A stretch of DNA of 64,000 nt from Marinomonas colpomeniae (GTDB lineage: Bacteria; Pseudomonadota; Gammaproteobacteria; Pseudomonadales; Marinomonadaceae), in NCBI RefSeq assembly GCF_014803385.1, contig NZ_JACYFC010000003.1:1-64000 (forward strand), in the 5' to 3' direction. The notes beneath the pieces are model-generated. The model had not been told where the DNA came from. It saw nothing but the letters and a program-made list of their open reading frames with translations, and made no database searches. Shown piece after piece: positions 16,831 to 26,924 of this stretch; within the stretch, counting starts at the first letter, position 1, and every line of letters begins with the position of its first letter. The translations under genes were made by a program, and so were the position numbers.

Positions 16831-18930
16831 ATGAATGCATCGTTTTTTCAGGAGTTAGGGCTCTTTGATTGTGCTGTTTTACAGTGGATCGGAAGCGATA
16901 AATTTAAAGTACTCCATGATAACGATACCTGGTTCACTGATTTATTCTCAAATAAAACACAGGGTGATATATGCGTTCTTAATAATGAGCCTTTTTTCCT
17001 TGTCGACTTTCTTTATGACGCTAATGAATTTTGGACATTAAAAGCGGATGGTCGCATTAGTTCAGGTATTTGGAGTGAGCAAACAGAAGGCAATCTATTG
17101 AGATTAGAAGCCTCTGCTATTTTCAGTAAAGGGAATGCTTACTTAGTTCTTTTTAATATGGAAGGTGAATTTAATAAAAGACAAGGTACTCTTCAATCTG
17201 CTCGTGAATTATTACTATCAAACGATAAAGTTTTAGAACAACACGATCTTATTAGGGCTAGAGTTGAGTCATTAACGTCTGGCGCTGAAAGACAAGAGAG
17301 TTCACTCTTAAAGTTAAGGAATGTTGCAGATAATGCTGAATTTGGCATTGCAATATTCGATAAGGATATGTGCTCTCTTCATCAAAATCCTGCACTGTAT
17401 AACCTTTTTGAAATGCAAGCTCCAGAAGAACCCTCTAATTTGCTACTGGATCTTTGTCGTGATCAATTTCCAGAGTTGCAGCGAATACTTCTAACAGGAA
17501 GTTTATGGAACGGTGAGCTTTATTGGCTGAAGCCTCCCGCACTTAGTCGTTGGTTGCAATTGACAATATGTCCTCTCAAAAATGAGATGGGCGATAATCT
17601 TTTTTGGCTGTTTTTAATAACCGATATCACACGTGAAAAATACCTTAAACAGAGTAATGAGAAATTAACCTATTTTGATTCTCTGACTAATTTACCCAAT
17701 CGACAATATTTTTGGCAATACCTTGAACGTTTGGTTGGCATCAATCAAGATTTTTACGTGATGATATTGGATGTTAAACACTTAAAGCGTACTAACGAAG
17801 CGTTTGGGTTTGCTGCTGGCGATATCGTTCTGAAAGAAATTGTGTCTCGTATTGCACCATTATTAAATACAAATGATATATTTTCACGCATAGGTGGTAA
17901 TGAGTTTGCTGTGATAATAAGAGATGTAAGTCAGCATAGGTGTAAGCTAATTGCTGATAATATGATATCAGTGGTTAGTGAGCCCTATTATGTTTTAGAG
18001 CAATGCCAATGTAATGTTGGCTTAAGTATTGGTGCGGCACATTATCCTGAGGATGGAGTTAGTGCAGAAGATTTAATGAAATATGCTGATTTAGCCTCTT
18101 TTTCAGCAAAGCAAAATATAAAGAGCTCTATTCAATTCTACTCAACAGACCTTAAAGATGACGCCCTCAAGCGAATGGATTTGGAGTCGGCTCTGCGTGA
18201 AGCAATAGAAAAAGAGCAGTTTGAGCTTTATTTACAGCCTATTCTCGACCTAGCTTCCGGTAGAATAGTGCAAGCTGAAGTCTTGCTTCGCTGGGATCGC
18301 CCTGGTGTAGGTATGGTGTCACCAGCAGAATTTATTCCGGTTGCTGAGCAAACTGGCCTTATTGTAACGATAGGGAAATGGGTTATTAAAGAAGCCATTA
18401 GTCTATTGATGGATCTCCATCGACAACACAAATATATTAAGCTATCGGTGAATTTGTCTCCTGCCCAAGTTAGTGATAATGGCCTACTGAATTTCATTAA
18501 AAAAAGTATTGTTTCTAGTGAAATTGATGCAAGTTATCTTGAGCTTGAATTGACAGAAGGTGTTCTGGTTAATGACTTCGATAGAATAAGCGAATTCCTA
18601 GTAGAGTTAAGAGCATTAGGGATTACAATTGCTATTGATGATTTTGGAACCGGGTATAGTTCTTTGTCTTATCTGCAAAAGCTACCGATAGATTTCTTGA
18701 AAATTGATCAGTCATTTATTTTTGAGTTAATCGGGAATGACAGCAACCAAGCTATCGTTCAAGCCATTATTGGTATGGCAAAAAGCTTAAAATTGAAAGT
18801 GATAGCCGAAGGCGTAGAGACAGAGGCCCAAAGGGACCTTTTGAAGGAGTATTGTTGTCAGTTTGTGCAAGGTTACTTGTTCAGTAAACCTTTAGAATAT
18901 AAAGCATTTTGTGCATTACTGAATACTTGA
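16831..18930 (+). CDS. PAS-GGDEF-EAL protein, probable c-di-GMP phosphodiesterase
   Basis: 699 aa. An N-terminal input region (about 1-160) has no recognised domain. A PAS-like domain (about 163-275, AEFGIAIFDKDMCSLHQNP) follows, then GGDEF (about 285-440) and EAL (about 450-695). The GGDEF signature is degenerate (RIGGNEF), so diguanylate cyclase activity is doubtful and the domain may only bind nucleotide. The EAL domain keeps its expected residues: AEVLLRW, SVNLSPAQ, LELELTEG, AIDDFGTGYSSL, LKIDQSF, IAEGVETE and QGYLFSKP, so hydrolysis of c-di-GMP is likely. No transmembrane helix is present. As last gene of the operon it is the probable output of the GTPase module. Confidence 0.9.
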   Translation: MNASFFQELGLFDCAVLQWIGSDKFKVLHDNDTWFTDLFSNKTQGDICVLNNEPFFLVDFLYDANEFWTLKADGRISSGIWSEQTEGNLLRLEASAIFSKGNAYLVLFNMEGEFNKRQGTLQSARELLLSNDKVLEQHDLIRARVESLTSGAERQESSLLKLRNVADNAEFGIAIFDKDMCSLHQNPALYNLFEMQAPEEPSNLLLDLCRDQFPELQRILLTGSLWNGELYWLKPPALSRWLQLTICPLKNEMGDNLFWLFLITDITREKYLKQSNEKLTYFDSLTNLPNRQYFWQYLERLVGINQDFYVMILDVKHLKRTNEAFGFAAGDIVLKEIVSRIAPLLNTNDIFSRIGGNEFAVIIRDVSQHRCKLIADNMISVVSEPYYVLEQCQCNVGLSIGAAHYPEDGVSAEDLMKYADLASFSAKQNIKSSIQFYSTDLKDDALKRMDLESALREAIEKEQFELYLQPILDLASGRIVQAEVLLRWDRPGVGMVSPAEFIPVAEQTGLIVTIGKWVIKEAISLLMDLHRQHKYIKLSVNLSPAQVSDNGLLNFIKKSIVSSEIDASYLELELTEGVLVNDFDRISEFLVELRALGITIAIDDFGTGYSSLSYLQKLPIDFLKIDQSFIFELIGNDSNQAIVQAIIGMAKSLKLKVIAEGVETEAQRDLLKEYCCQFVQGYLFSKPLEYKAFCALLNT

Positions 18931-19076
18931 TTTTAAAATCAAAGGTACGGTTTTATGGTTAAGCATTCCATAATCTTATTTTAAGTGTTCAATGGGCATT
19001 TGAGCCACAATTCAAGTCATTCCATAAACAAGTAAAAAAAAACGTTTCGAGCATACAATTTTCATCAATTGATGCG

Positions 19077-19082
19077 TATAAT
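19077..19082 (+). promoter_or_regulatory. Probable -10 box of ndk
   Basis: A perfect TATAAT in the 224-base space before ndk, 73 bases before the start codon. The best -35 at 17-base spacing (TACAAT, 19054-19059) is poor. No other feature is visible in 18931-19154. Confidence 0.4.
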
Positions 19083-19154
19083 CCACGCGCTGAACTTTTA
19101 TGTCCTGGGCCATGCAAAAGCATCGCCTTTTAAAATTAATTTTGGAGTTATATC

Positions 19155-19562
19155 ATGGCGTTAGAACGCACTCTATCTATCATCAAGCCTGATGCTGTTG
19201 CGAAAAACGTAATTGGCGAAATTTACACTCGTTTTGAACGTGCTGGTTTTAAAATAGTTGAATCAAAAATGATTCAACTAGACGACGCACTAGCTGGTGG
19301 TTTTTATGCTGAGCATAAAGAGCGTCCATTCTACAAAGATTTGGTTGCTTTCATGACGTCTGGTCCTGTTGTTGTTTCTGTTCTTGAAGGTGAAGGCGCT
19401 GTCCTTCGTCATCGTGAACTAATGGGTGCAACTAACCCTAAAGAAGCAACTGCTGGTACATTGCGTGCAGACTACGCAACGTCTATTGATGCAAATGCTG
19501 TACACGGTTCTGATTCTGTTGAATCTGCAACACGTGAGATTGCTTACTTCTTCGGTAAGTAA
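19155..19562 (+). CDS. ndk: Nucleoside diphosphate kinase
   Basis: 135 aa, slightly shorter than the usual 141-143. It transfers the gamma phosphate between NTPs and NDPs through a phosphohistidine. The active-site motif [12 protein letters not shown] contains that histidine, and the N-terminus [15 protein letters not shown] is typical. TTGGAG precedes the ATG. Two terminators follow, so it is probably its own transcription unit at the head of the conserved block. Confidence 0.97.
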   Translation: MALERTLSIIKPDAVAKNVIGEIYTRFERAGFKIVESKMIQLDDALAGGFYAEHKERPFYKDLVAFMTSGPVVVSVLEGEGAVLRHRELMGATNPKEATAGTLRADYATSIDANAVHGSDSVESATREIAYFFGK

Positions 19563-19598
19563 TTGATCGATAGGACTTATTGTCCGTTCGATATGAAG

Positions 19599-19624
19599 AA
19601 AGCGGGCAATAGTCCGCTTTTTTT
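19599..19624 (+). terminator. Terminator after ndk
   Basis: AAAGCGG (19599-19605) pairs with CCGCTTT (19614-19620), followed by T to 19624. Confidence 0.8.
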
Positions 19625-19630
19625 ACAGAG

Positions 19631-19666
19631 GCTTCTGAAAAGGCTTTCCTTTTCAGAGGCTTTTTT
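19631..19666 (+). terminator. Second, stronger terminator after ndk
   Basis: A 13-base stem (19631-19643 with 19648-19660, one wobble, loop CTTT) is followed by six T. Tandem terminators insulate ndk from rlmN. Confidence 0.85.
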
Positions 19667-19706
19667 CGTTTACACTTAATGCTATCCGTAGCAAGCGATT
19701 TTTATT

Positions 19707-20822
19707 ATGACAGACATCAAAAAAGTAAACCTATTGGGTTTACCTCCTGAAAAACTGATTGAGTTTTTTGAATCCATTGGCGAAAAGAAATTTCGTGCGA
19801 CTCAAGTGATGAAGTGGATTCATCAGAAGGGTGCTGAAAGCTTCGAAGAAATGACCGATGTAAGTAAAGCGTTGCGAGCAAAGCTGGAAGGAATTTGTGA
19901 AATTCGTGGACCTGAAGTGGTTTCTCAAGAAATATCGACAGATGGTACACGCAAATGGATTATTCGTACTGAAGGCGGTAACAACGACTGCGTAGAAACG
20001 GTGTTAATTCCTGATGGGAATCGTGCGACTTTGTGTGTGTCATCACAAGTAGGTTGTTCGTTGGATTGCAGCTTTTGTTCTACAGGTAAGCAAGGCTTTA
20101 ATCGCAACTTAACCCCAGCAGAGATTATTGGTCAAGTATGGATTGCGATTAAGTCATTTGGTCCAATGGATCCAAATGGCCCTCGTCGGGTGACGAATGT
20201 TGTTATGATGGGGATGGGTGAGCCCTTGATGAACTTTGAGCCTGTAGTTGATGCAATGGTCCTTATGATGCATGACCATGCTTATGGTATGTCAAAGCGT
20301 CGAGTAACATTGAGTACCTCTGGTGTTGTGCCAAAAATATATGAGTTAGTGAAACGTACCGATGTTTCGTTAGCCATTTCATTACACGCACCAAATGATG
20401 CACTTCGAAATGAATTGGTTCCTATCAATAAAAAGTATCCAATTGCAGAGCTACTGGAAGCTTGTCAGCATTACTTGGCTAATTTGCCAGATAAGCGACA
20501 CATTACTATTGAATACACCATGATGTCAGGTGTGAACGATAATGAAGAGCAGGCACATGAATTAGCGATATTGCTGAAAGATTTAGAATGTAAAATCAAT
20601 TTGATTCCATTTAATCCTTTCCCAAATTCTGGTTATGAAAAGCCTTCTAATAATCGTACTCGTCGATTCCAAAAAATATTGGCGGATGCCGGTTATACCG
20701 TCACGGTTAGAACAACCCGCGGTGATGATATTGATGCGGCATGCGGTCAGTTAGTGGGTGACTTCCAAGATAAAACGCGCCGTAGTCAGAAATACATTGA
20801 ATTGCGAGAAGTGAAAAGTTAA
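19707..20822 (+). CDS. rlmN: 23S rRNA (A2503-C2)/tRNA A37 methyltransferase RlmN
   Basis: 371 aa radical-SAM methyltransferase. The cluster motif is CSLDCSFC (near residue 112). The SAM-binding GMGEPL and the C-terminal cysteine in [11 protein letters not shown], needed for the methylated intermediate, are present. It modifies A2503 of 23S rRNA and A37 of some tRNAs. The position between ndk and pilF/rodZ is the standard gammaproteobacterial order. Confidence 0.97.
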   Translation: MTDIKKVNLLGLPPEKLIEFFESIGEKKFRATQVMKWIHQKGAESFEEMTDVSKALRAKLEGICEIRGPEVVSQEISTDGTRKWIIRTEGGNNDCVETVLIPDGNRATLCVSSQVGCSLDCSFCSTGKQGFNRNLTPAEIIGQVWIAIKSFGPMDPNGPRRVTNVVMMGMGEPLMNFEPVVDAMVLMMHDHAYGMSKRRVTLSTSGVVPKIYELVKRTDVSLAISLHAPNDALRNELVPINKKYPIAELLEACQHYLANLPDKRHITIEYTMMSGVNDNEEQAHELAILLKDLECKINLIPFNPFPNSGYEKPSNNRTRRFQKILADAGYTVTVRTTRGDDIDAACGQLVGDFQDKTRRSQKYIELREVKS

Positions 20823-20864
20823 TTTGTGTGATTGATTAATTTTATATAAGACAAGGATGTCTGT

Positions 20865-21590
20865 ATGCAATTATTGCGATTCCCTTTTTTATTGTGCTGT
20901 TTGTTTTCTATTTCTTGCGCGTATCAAGTTGTATCTCCTGACCCTTCATTAATATCAGAAAGTAAAAAACTTTCTTTTATTCAGGCGCATCTATTGCTTG
21001 GGCAAACCACTCTGGCTAAACAGAAATTAGATCAGATTAGTGAACCTCATCAAGGAAGAGAGTATTGGCGGTTATTGAGCCTTTATTCACTGAGCTTAGA
21101 TCGTTATGAAGAGGCACTGGCGCTACATGAAAATGCATTATCTAAATACCCAAATGATGGTTTTATTTTAAATAACTATGGCGTTCTCTTAGGGCAAAAA
21201 GCGCGTTGGGGTGATGCTTGTCTTGCCTTTAAAAAAGCAGATGAAAGAGACTCGCTAAAACGCCAATCTGTGCAAATTAACCTTGCCAGATGTTCAATAC
21301 GTCAGGAAGACGTAAATTTAGCTGAAATCTACTTGAAACAGGCAAAAGAAATTGCGGATTTGCCTCTGATTGGTTTGATGACAGAGCTCAATCTTGTTTT
21401 AATACAGGGTAGTGATTACAAAGCTCGCATTATTCTTAATAATATCCAGGCTAGTAAAAAAATTGCCCAAGGATCGGTGCATTTTGATGAATACAACTGT
21501 CTGTCGCGGCAATTAAATGCACGCGAGACTGACCCTGCACTGTATTTATCTGCGAGTAACTTTACATGTCTGAATGGCTCAAGGTATTAA
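20865..21590 (+). CDS. pilW: PilF/PilW-type TPR lipoprotein (type IV pilus biogenesis)
   Basis: 241 aa. A lipoprotein signal ends in the lipobox FSISC (Cys near residue 18). TPR-like helical pairs run through about residues 40-200 (for example RYEEALALHENALSKYPNDGFILNNYGVLL). The location between rlmN and rodZ is where pilF/pilW lies in many gammaproteobacteria; there the protein is an outer membrane pilotin for the PilQ secretin. This copy is divergent, so the name rests on position and architecture more than on sequence. Whether the organism makes type IV pili cannot be seen here. Confidence 0.78.
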   Translation: MQLLRFPFLLCCLFSISCAYQVVSPDPSLISESKKLSFIQAHLLLGQTTLAKQKLDQISEPHQGREYWRLLSLYSLSLDRYEEALALHENALSKYPNDGFILNNYGVLLGQKARWGDACLAFKKADERDSLKRQSVQINLARCSIRQEDVNLAEIYLKQAKEIADLPLIGLMTELNLVLIQGSDYKARIILNNIQASKKIAQGSVHFDEYNCLSRQLNARETDPALYLSASNFTCLNGSRY

Positions 21591-21591
21591 A

Positions 21592-22587
21592 ATGACAACT
21601 GACGTTCGAATGAATGCTCCTGAAAGTGTAAGTAGTAATATCAATATCGGTGGTAGATTAAAGCAAAAGAGATTAGAGCTAGAGTTTGATGAGAGGCACG
21701 TTGCTACAGAATTAAAAATCGCCATTGATCAAGTACAGGCACTTGAAGCCAATAATTTTAATTATTTTCGTTCTGTTACTTTCGCTCGTGGTTTTCTTAA
21801 AAGCTATTGCCGACTTCTTGATATAGATTACGTTGAAGTACTAGGTGCATTCGAGAGTCAGCGGGCAGACGCAGAGTCGACAATCAAACCCGTCGATAAA
21901 ATACACAAACAAACACATTTGGGCGATCCTATTGTTATTTTTATTTCAGTAGTAATTGTCGCTATCTTAGTGTTTTTAGTTTTTTGGTGGCCAACCAACT
22001 CCACAAACACTTCTTCTGATGATTTGAACGACGATATTAGTGAAAGTGCTGAGGCTCCTCAAGCGCAAGAAGTTAGTGCTCCAGTTGCTATTGCGTCAAC
22101 TGAAGAGGAGCAGCTTTCAATTATAGAGGAGGAGCCACTTTTGACAGTGGATTCGGACTCTACCTCTACAGCGGTAGAGAGCAATAACTCTGTAGAATCA
22201 AACTCAACAGATTCAAATGTTGTTACAGGCTTATCAGCAGAAACTGTCGCTATTTTAAAAGAAGCTGGAGTGAGCCCAGACGAAGTTGTTAAAGCGACAA
22301 AAAAAGTTGAAGTGCAAGAGCCTATTGCACCACAAGAAGCGGATTACTTAGATGATATTGTTATCTCCTTTACTTCAGATTGCTGGACTGAGATACGCGA
22401 TACTAGCGGTACAATTTTGTTTTCTGGTGTGAAGTCTGCAGGCAGTACATTAACATTAACTGGTAATGCACCATATCGAGTGGTTCTGGGTTACGCCAAA
22501 GGCGTTTCATCTTTGAAGTACAAAGGCGAAGCGTTTGATTTTTCTTCTTTCACAAACAAAGAACTGGCTCGTTTTGAGCTGAAATAG
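21592..22587 (+). CDS. rodZ: Cytoskeletal/cell-shape protein RodZ
   Basis: 331 aa. An N-terminal helix-turn-helix (about 20-85, [24 protein letters not shown]) is followed by one transmembrane helix (about 107-128), a Ser/Glu-rich linker (about 132-235), and a C-terminal beta domain (about 245-331, [16 protein letters not shown]). RodZ links MreB to the elongation machinery. The frame is open from 21574, overlapping the previous gene. CAAGG at 21580-21584 places the ATG at 21592, directly after the preceding stop. It is in an operon with ispG. Confidence 0.92.
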   Translation: MTTDVRMNAPESVSSNINIGGRLKQKRLELEFDERHVATELKIAIDQVQALEANNFNYFRSVTFARGFLKSYCRLLDIDYVEVLGAFESQRADAESTIKPVDKIHKQTHLGDPIVIFISVVIVAILVFLVFWWPTNSTNTSSDDLNDDISESAEAPQAQEVSAPVAIASTEEEQLSIIEEEPLLTVDSDSTSTAVESNNSVESNSTDSNVVTGLSAETVAILKEAGVSPDEVVKATKKVEVQEPIAPQEADYLDDIVISFTSDCWTEIRDTSGTILFSGVKSAGSTLTLTGNAPYRVVLGYAKGVSSLKYKGEAFDFSSFTNKELARFELK

Positions 22588-22595
22588 AGACTCTT

Positions 22596-23708
22596 ATGCA
22601 TTTTGAATCACCTATTAAACGCCGTCATTCACGCCAAATAATGGTCGGAAATGTACCTGTTGGCGGTGGTGCGCCAATTAGCGTTCAGAGTATGACAAAC
22701 ACAGAGACGTGTGATGTGGATGCAACCGTGGCGCAAATTCGTGCTATCGCAGATGCAGGCGCTGACATTGTTCGTGTTTCTATCCCTTCTATGGATGCTG
22801 CTGAAGCTTTTAAGAAAATACGCGAAGAGGTTTCAATTCCCTTGGTAGCAGACATTCATTTTGATTACAAAATCGCCTTAAAAGTAGCTGAATATGGCGT
22901 TGATTGTTTAAGGATTAATCCAGGTAATATTGGTAACAAAGATCGTATACGTGCCGTTGTAGATTGCGCTCGTGATAAAAATATTCCAATTCGTATCGGC
23001 GTAAATGCAGGCTCTTTAGAAAAAGACCTACAGAAGAAATACGGTGAGCCAACACCTGATGCATTGGTAGAATCGGCATTTCGTCAAATCCAATATTTTG
23101 ATGAATTAGATTTCCATGAATATAAACTGAGTTTAAAAGCATCCGATATATTCATGACAGTAGAAGCATATCGAAAAATAGCCAGCCAGATTGATAATCC
23201 ATTACATTTAGGAATTACTGAAGCGGGTGGTTTACGCTCAGGTACGGTAAAATCTTCAATTGGCCTTGGTTTATTGTTGATGGATGGTATTGGCGATACG
23301 TTACGAGTGTCACTTGCTGCTGATCCTGTACAAGAAATAAAAGTTGGTTGGGATATGTTGCGCAGTTTAAAATTGCGTAATCGTGGTATTAACTTTATTG
23401 CTTGCCCTAGCTGCTCTCGTCAGAATTTTGATGTTATCAAAACGATGAATGAACTAGAGGAACGTCTTGAGGATATCGTCGTTCCGATGGATGTCGCTGT
23501 AATAGGTTGTATAGTCAATGGACCAGGAGAAGCCAAAGAGGCAGACATAGGTCTTGCTGGAGGCTCTCCAAATAATTTGATTTATCAAGATGGTAAGCCA
23601 AACAGTAAAACGAAAAATGAAACACTTGTTGATGATTTAGAAAAAATGATTCGTGACAAAGCCTCCGTGAAAGAGCGGGAATTGGCCAATATTATTGTGA
23701 AAAGTTAA
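22596..23708 (+). CDS. ispG: 4-hydroxy-3-methylbut-2-enyl diphosphate synthase IspG (GcpE)
   Basis: 370 aa, normal length. It catalyses the penultimate step of the MEP isoprenoid pathway using a [4Fe-4S] cluster. Cluster ligands are visible in ACPSCSR and [10 protein letters not shown] near residues 270-310. The N-terminal TIM barrel carries [15 protein letters not shown] and DIVRVSIP. It is 8 bases downstream of rodZ and 9 bases upstream of hisS. Confidence 0.97.
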   Translation: MHFESPIKRRHSRQIMVGNVPVGGGAPISVQSMTNTETCDVDATVAQIRAIADAGADIVRVSIPSMDAAEAFKKIREEVSIPLVADIHFDYKIALKVAEYGVDCLRINPGNIGNKDRIRAVVDCARDKNIPIRIGVNAGSLEKDLQKKYGEPTPDALVESAFRQIQYFDELDFHEYKLSLKASDIFMTVEAYRKIASQIDNPLHLGITEAGGLRSGTVKSSIGLGLLLMDGIGDTLRVSLAADPVQEIKVGWDMLRSLKLRNRGINFIACPSCSRQNFDVIKTMNELEERLEDIVVPMDVAVIGCIVNGPGEAKEADIGLAGGSPNNLIYQDGKPNSKTKNETLVDDLEKMIRDKASVKERELANIIVKS

Positions 23709-23717
23709 GGATCCATT

Positions 23718-24995
23718 GTGGCTCGAAAAATTCAAGCGATTAGAGGGATGAATGACATCTTACCTGATCAATCTTCTGTTTGGCTGTATCTTGAAAAAAC
23801 AGTAGCGGATGTTGTTAAGTCTTATGGGTATCAGCAAATTCGTTTTCCTATTGTTGAAAATACAGATTTGTTTAAACGTGGTGTTGGTGAAACAACTGAC
23901 ATTGTAGAAAAAGAAATGTATACCTTTGAAGACCGTAATGGTGAATCATTAACCTTGCGACCAGAAGGAACGGCAAGCTGTGTACGTGCTGCTGACCAAG
24001 CGGGGTTGTTGTTTAACCAAACTCAACGATTATGGTACACCGGGCCAATGTTTCGTTATGAGCGCCCACAAAAAGGTCGCTACCGTCAGTTCCATCAGAT
24101 AGGTGTGGAATCTTTTGGTATAGCATCTGCAGATATTGATGCTGAATTGATTATTCTGTCTGCTCGTATGTGGCAAAAGCTAGGGCTTTTAGAGCATGTT
24201 GAGCTGCAATTAAATACAATTGGTTTAGCGTCTGAACGTGAAGCTTATAAAGCCGCTTTAGTTGACTATTTAGTACAGTTTAAAGATCAACTTGATGAAG
24301 ATAGTCAGCGTCGGTTAACGACGAATCCGTTGCGTATTTTGGACTCTAAAGACGAATCTACACAAGCAGTTTTGAAAGATGCCCCAAGTCTTGAAGAATT
24401 TATTGGCGAAGAGTCGCAAGCTCATTTTGAACGATTACGAGCGATTCTTGAAACCAACAATGTACCTTATGTCATTAATCGTCGTTTAGTGCGTGGATTA
24501 GATTACTACGGTAAAACAGTTTTTGAATGGGTTACATCACATCTTGGTTCACAAGCAACGGTTTGTGCTGGTGGACGCTACGATGGCCTTGTTGAGCAAT
24601 TAGGTGGCAAAGCAACCCCTGGGGTTGGTTTTGCAATGGGTATTGAACGTTTAATTTTATTACTCGAAACCTTAGATCTTGTTCCTGATGCTGCAAAATT
24701 CTCTATTGATGTCTTTATTATCAGTATGGGTGACGACGCTGAACTAGCATCTTTCACACTTGCTGAATGCTTGCGAGAGAGTAATTCTGATCTTGTTGTG
24801 TTACGACATTGTGGTGGCGGTAACTTTAAAAACCAAATGAAAAAAGCAGATCGCTCAGATGCTCAATTCACAATTATTTTGGGCCAAGACGAAGTAGATC
24901 AAGGCATTTGCCAAGTCAAAAATATGTCAACAGGTCAGCAAACATCTTGTTCGCTAGATAACGTGACTGAACACATTATTGATAGAAAACTATAA
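23718..24995 (+). CDS. hisS: Histidyl-tRNA synthetase
   Basis: 425 aa class II synthetase with GTG start. Motif 2 ([21 protein letters not shown]), the histidine-specific [17 protein letters not shown] block, GGRYDGL, and motif 3 ([11 protein letters not shown]) are all present. The anticodon-binding domain covers about 330-425. It is part of the ispG-hisS-yfgM-bamB-der run. Confidence 0.97.
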   Translation: MARKIQAIRGMNDILPDQSSVWLYLEKTVADVVKSYGYQQIRFPIVENTDLFKRGVGETTDIVEKEMYTFEDRNGESLTLRPEGTASCVRAADQAGLLFNQTQRLWYTGPMFRYERPQKGRYRQFHQIGVESFGIASADIDAELIILSARMWQKLGLLEHVELQLNTIGLASEREAYKAALVDYLVQFKDQLDEDSQRRLTTNPLRILDSKDESTQAVLKDAPSLEEFIGEESQAHFERLRAILETNNVPYVINRRLVRGLDYYGKTVFEWVTSHLGSQATVCAGGRYDGLVEQLGGKATPGVGFAMGIERLILLLETLDLVPDAAKFSIDVFIISMGDDAELASFTLAECLRESNSDLVVLRHCGGGNFKNQMKKADRSDAQFTIILGQDEVDQGICQVKNMSTGQQTSCSLDNVTEHIIDRKL

Positions 24996-25057
24996 TTCGA
25001 TTAAATAAAGTACCGTTTTATAAAAAATAAAGCGGCGACTTGGATGAGGAAGTAAAA

Positions 25058-25699
25058 GTGGCAGAGTTAAAAACTGAAGAAGAACAAATCGAAGCATTTA
25101 AAGCTTGGTGGAAGAAAAACGGTGTGATGTTAATTCTTGCCATCGCGGTTTCTGCAGGCGGCTATTTTGGTTTACAAGCATGGCAAACTAGCAAGGCAAA
25201 CTATACGAGTGAAGCCTCTTCCTTGTATCAAAACCTTGTTCAAGCTGCGGCTGATTTAAGTGATGAAGACAATCAGAAGACAGTTACTTTTATTGCCAAT
25301 CAACTAACTGATGATTATGGCGATACCGGTTATGCCATGTTTGGGCAATTATTTTTAGCTCGTGTTGATGCTGAGAATGGAAAATATGATGAAGCTATTA
25401 AAGCGTTAGATACGGCTATTGGAAAAACAGAAGATGTTGCTTTTGTTGCTATTGCGAACCTTCGAGTAGCACGTTTATTGCTTCAGCAAGAAAACTATGC
25501 AGAGGCGATTGTTCGTGCCGAAGACGTAGCAGAAGTTGAATTTATTGCACAGAAACAAGAGCTTCTTGGTGATATTTTCATCTCGCAAGGTAAGCGTGAA
25601 GATGCACGTGTTGCTTATGAAAAAGCAAGTGCAGCATTGGGTGCTGGTATTACTCATCCTCTGCTTGATATTAAACTCAGGGATCTGGTGAAGGGCTAA
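25058..25699 (+). CDS. yfgM: YfgM family TPR membrane protein
   Basis: 213 aa. One N-terminal transmembrane helix (about 21-40, GVMLILAIAVSAGGYFGLQAW) is followed by a periplasmic TPR-like domain. In E. coli YfgM is an ancillary SecYEG/PpiD-associated factor. The frame is open from a TTG at 25040, but AGGAAG (25047-25052) is correctly placed for the GTG at 25058, giving the typical start MAELKTEEEQIEAFKAWW. It is followed 2 bases later by bamB. Confidence 0.9.
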   Translation: MAELKTEEEQIEAFKAWWKKNGVMLILAIAVSAGGYFGLQAWQTSKANYTSEASSLYQNLVQAAADLSDEDNQKTVTFIANQLTDDYGDTGYAMFGQLFLARVDAENGKYDEAIKALDTAIGKTEDVAFVAIANLRVARLLLQQENYAEAIVRAEDVAEVEFIAQKQELLGDIFISQGKREDARVAYEKASAALGAGITHPLLDIKLRDLVKG

Positions 25700-25701
25700 C
25701 T

Positions 25702-26835
25702 ATGAGTAAGTCTTTTTTTGTCGTTTTATTGTTTGCAGTTTTAAGTATTCAAGGCTGTTCCAATGCTAGACCTCCGCTAGCGGATCTGCCTAGCCTAGAT
25801 GATAAGGTTAACCTGAAAACATCTTGGCGTACCGGTGTTGATGGTAATTTCGGAGAAACTAGCGAACGCTTTAATCTTGTTGCAGAAAATGATTCTTTAT
25901 TCTTTGTTACTGATGAAGGCAATGTTTATGAGTTAGAGCAAGAAGATGGAGACAGAAAAAATCTTGTTCCAACAGCGTATAAACCAAGTGCAGGAGTAAC
26001 TCGTCAGGGTGATGTATTGTACTTTGGAACCTATGATGCTCAACTGGTTGCCGTTTCTTTATCAAGTAAATCTGTCCTATGGGAAAAAACATTAAGTTCA
26101 GAAATGTTATCAGAAGTTTCTTATGCTGCTGGTAAGATAGCTGTTCAAACAGCCGATGGATGGTTAAGTCTGTTAGATGCAGAGACAGGTGATACACTTT
26201 GGCGTGCCAAAGAAGATTTGCCATCTTTAACTGTACGCGGTACAAGTGCTCCGGTTATCTCTGAAGGTAAAGTGATGGCTGGTTTTGCCAATGGCAAATT
26301 GAATGCCTATTCTCTTCAAGAAGGTAAATTACTTTGGTCTTATGAGATAGGTAAAGCAGAAGGGCGTTATGAGATAGAGCGATTAAGTGACTTAGACGGT
26401 CGTTTAGTTGTAAGGGATGGCGTTGTATATGCTGTCGCTTACAATGGCACGGTAGCTGCTATTTCTATTAATACAGGGCGTACTGTGTGGCAACGCAGTA
26501 TTTCTAGTTCTGTGGGAGTTGCTCTTCAGGGAGAGTTACTTGCCGTGGTTGATATGGAGAGCAATGTTATTCTCTTGAATGCCAAAAATGGCACAGAAAT
26601 ATGGCAAAACGTGACCCTTGTTGAACGTGATTTAATTTCACCAGAGTTCTTCCGTGACTATGTTGCAGTCATGGATAGAGGTGGCTATGTTCATTTGCTT
26701 GATTTAACAACAGGCGAAGTGGTTGCACAAAAACGAGCGGATAATAATGACCCATCAGGAAGTCGTATGGTGGCGAGTGGCAAAAAATTATTTATTCTTA
26801 CGCCGGACTCTAACGTGACGGCATTAAGCTATTGA
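25702..26835 (+). CDS. bamB: Outer membrane protein assembly factor BamB
   Basis: 377 aa lipoprotein with lipobox IQGCS (Cys near residue 19). The rest is an eight-bladed PQQ-like beta-propeller with repeated LLDAETGDTLW-like blades. It is a subunit of the BAM complex that inserts outer membrane barrels. A weak hairpin follows at about 26869-26898 before der. Confidence 0.94.
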   Translation: MSKSFFVVLLFAVLSIQGCSNARPPLADLPSLDDKVNLKTSWRTGVDGNFGETSERFNLVAENDSLFFVTDEGNVYELEQEDGDRKNLVPTAYKPSAGVTRQGDVLYFGTYDAQLVAVSLSSKSVLWEKTLSSEMLSEVSYAAGKIAVQTADGWLSLLDAETGDTLWRAKEDLPSLTVRGTSAPVISEGKVMAGFANGKLNAYSLQEGKLLWSYEIGKAEGRYEIERLSDLDGRLVVRDGVVYAVAYNGTVAAISINTGRTVWQRSISSSVGVALQGELLAVVDMESNVILLNAKNGTEIWQNVTLVERDLISPEFFRDYVAVMDRGGYVHLLDLTTGEVVAQKRADNNDPSGSRMVASGKKLFILTPDSNVTALSY

Positions 26836-26924
26836 AATCAGTTTTTGATTTCTGCTAGCGATTTTTAAGAGGCTGCCATTCCTTAAAAGGATGGTGGCCG
26901 CTTTGTATTTTTATAGGTAAAAAA

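Noticed and set aside
26869..26900. Terminator between bamB and der
   Set aside because: A hairpin CCAT(T)CCTT/AAGGATGG can form, but it has a bulge and the T run is broken and distant, so I did not list it as a feature.
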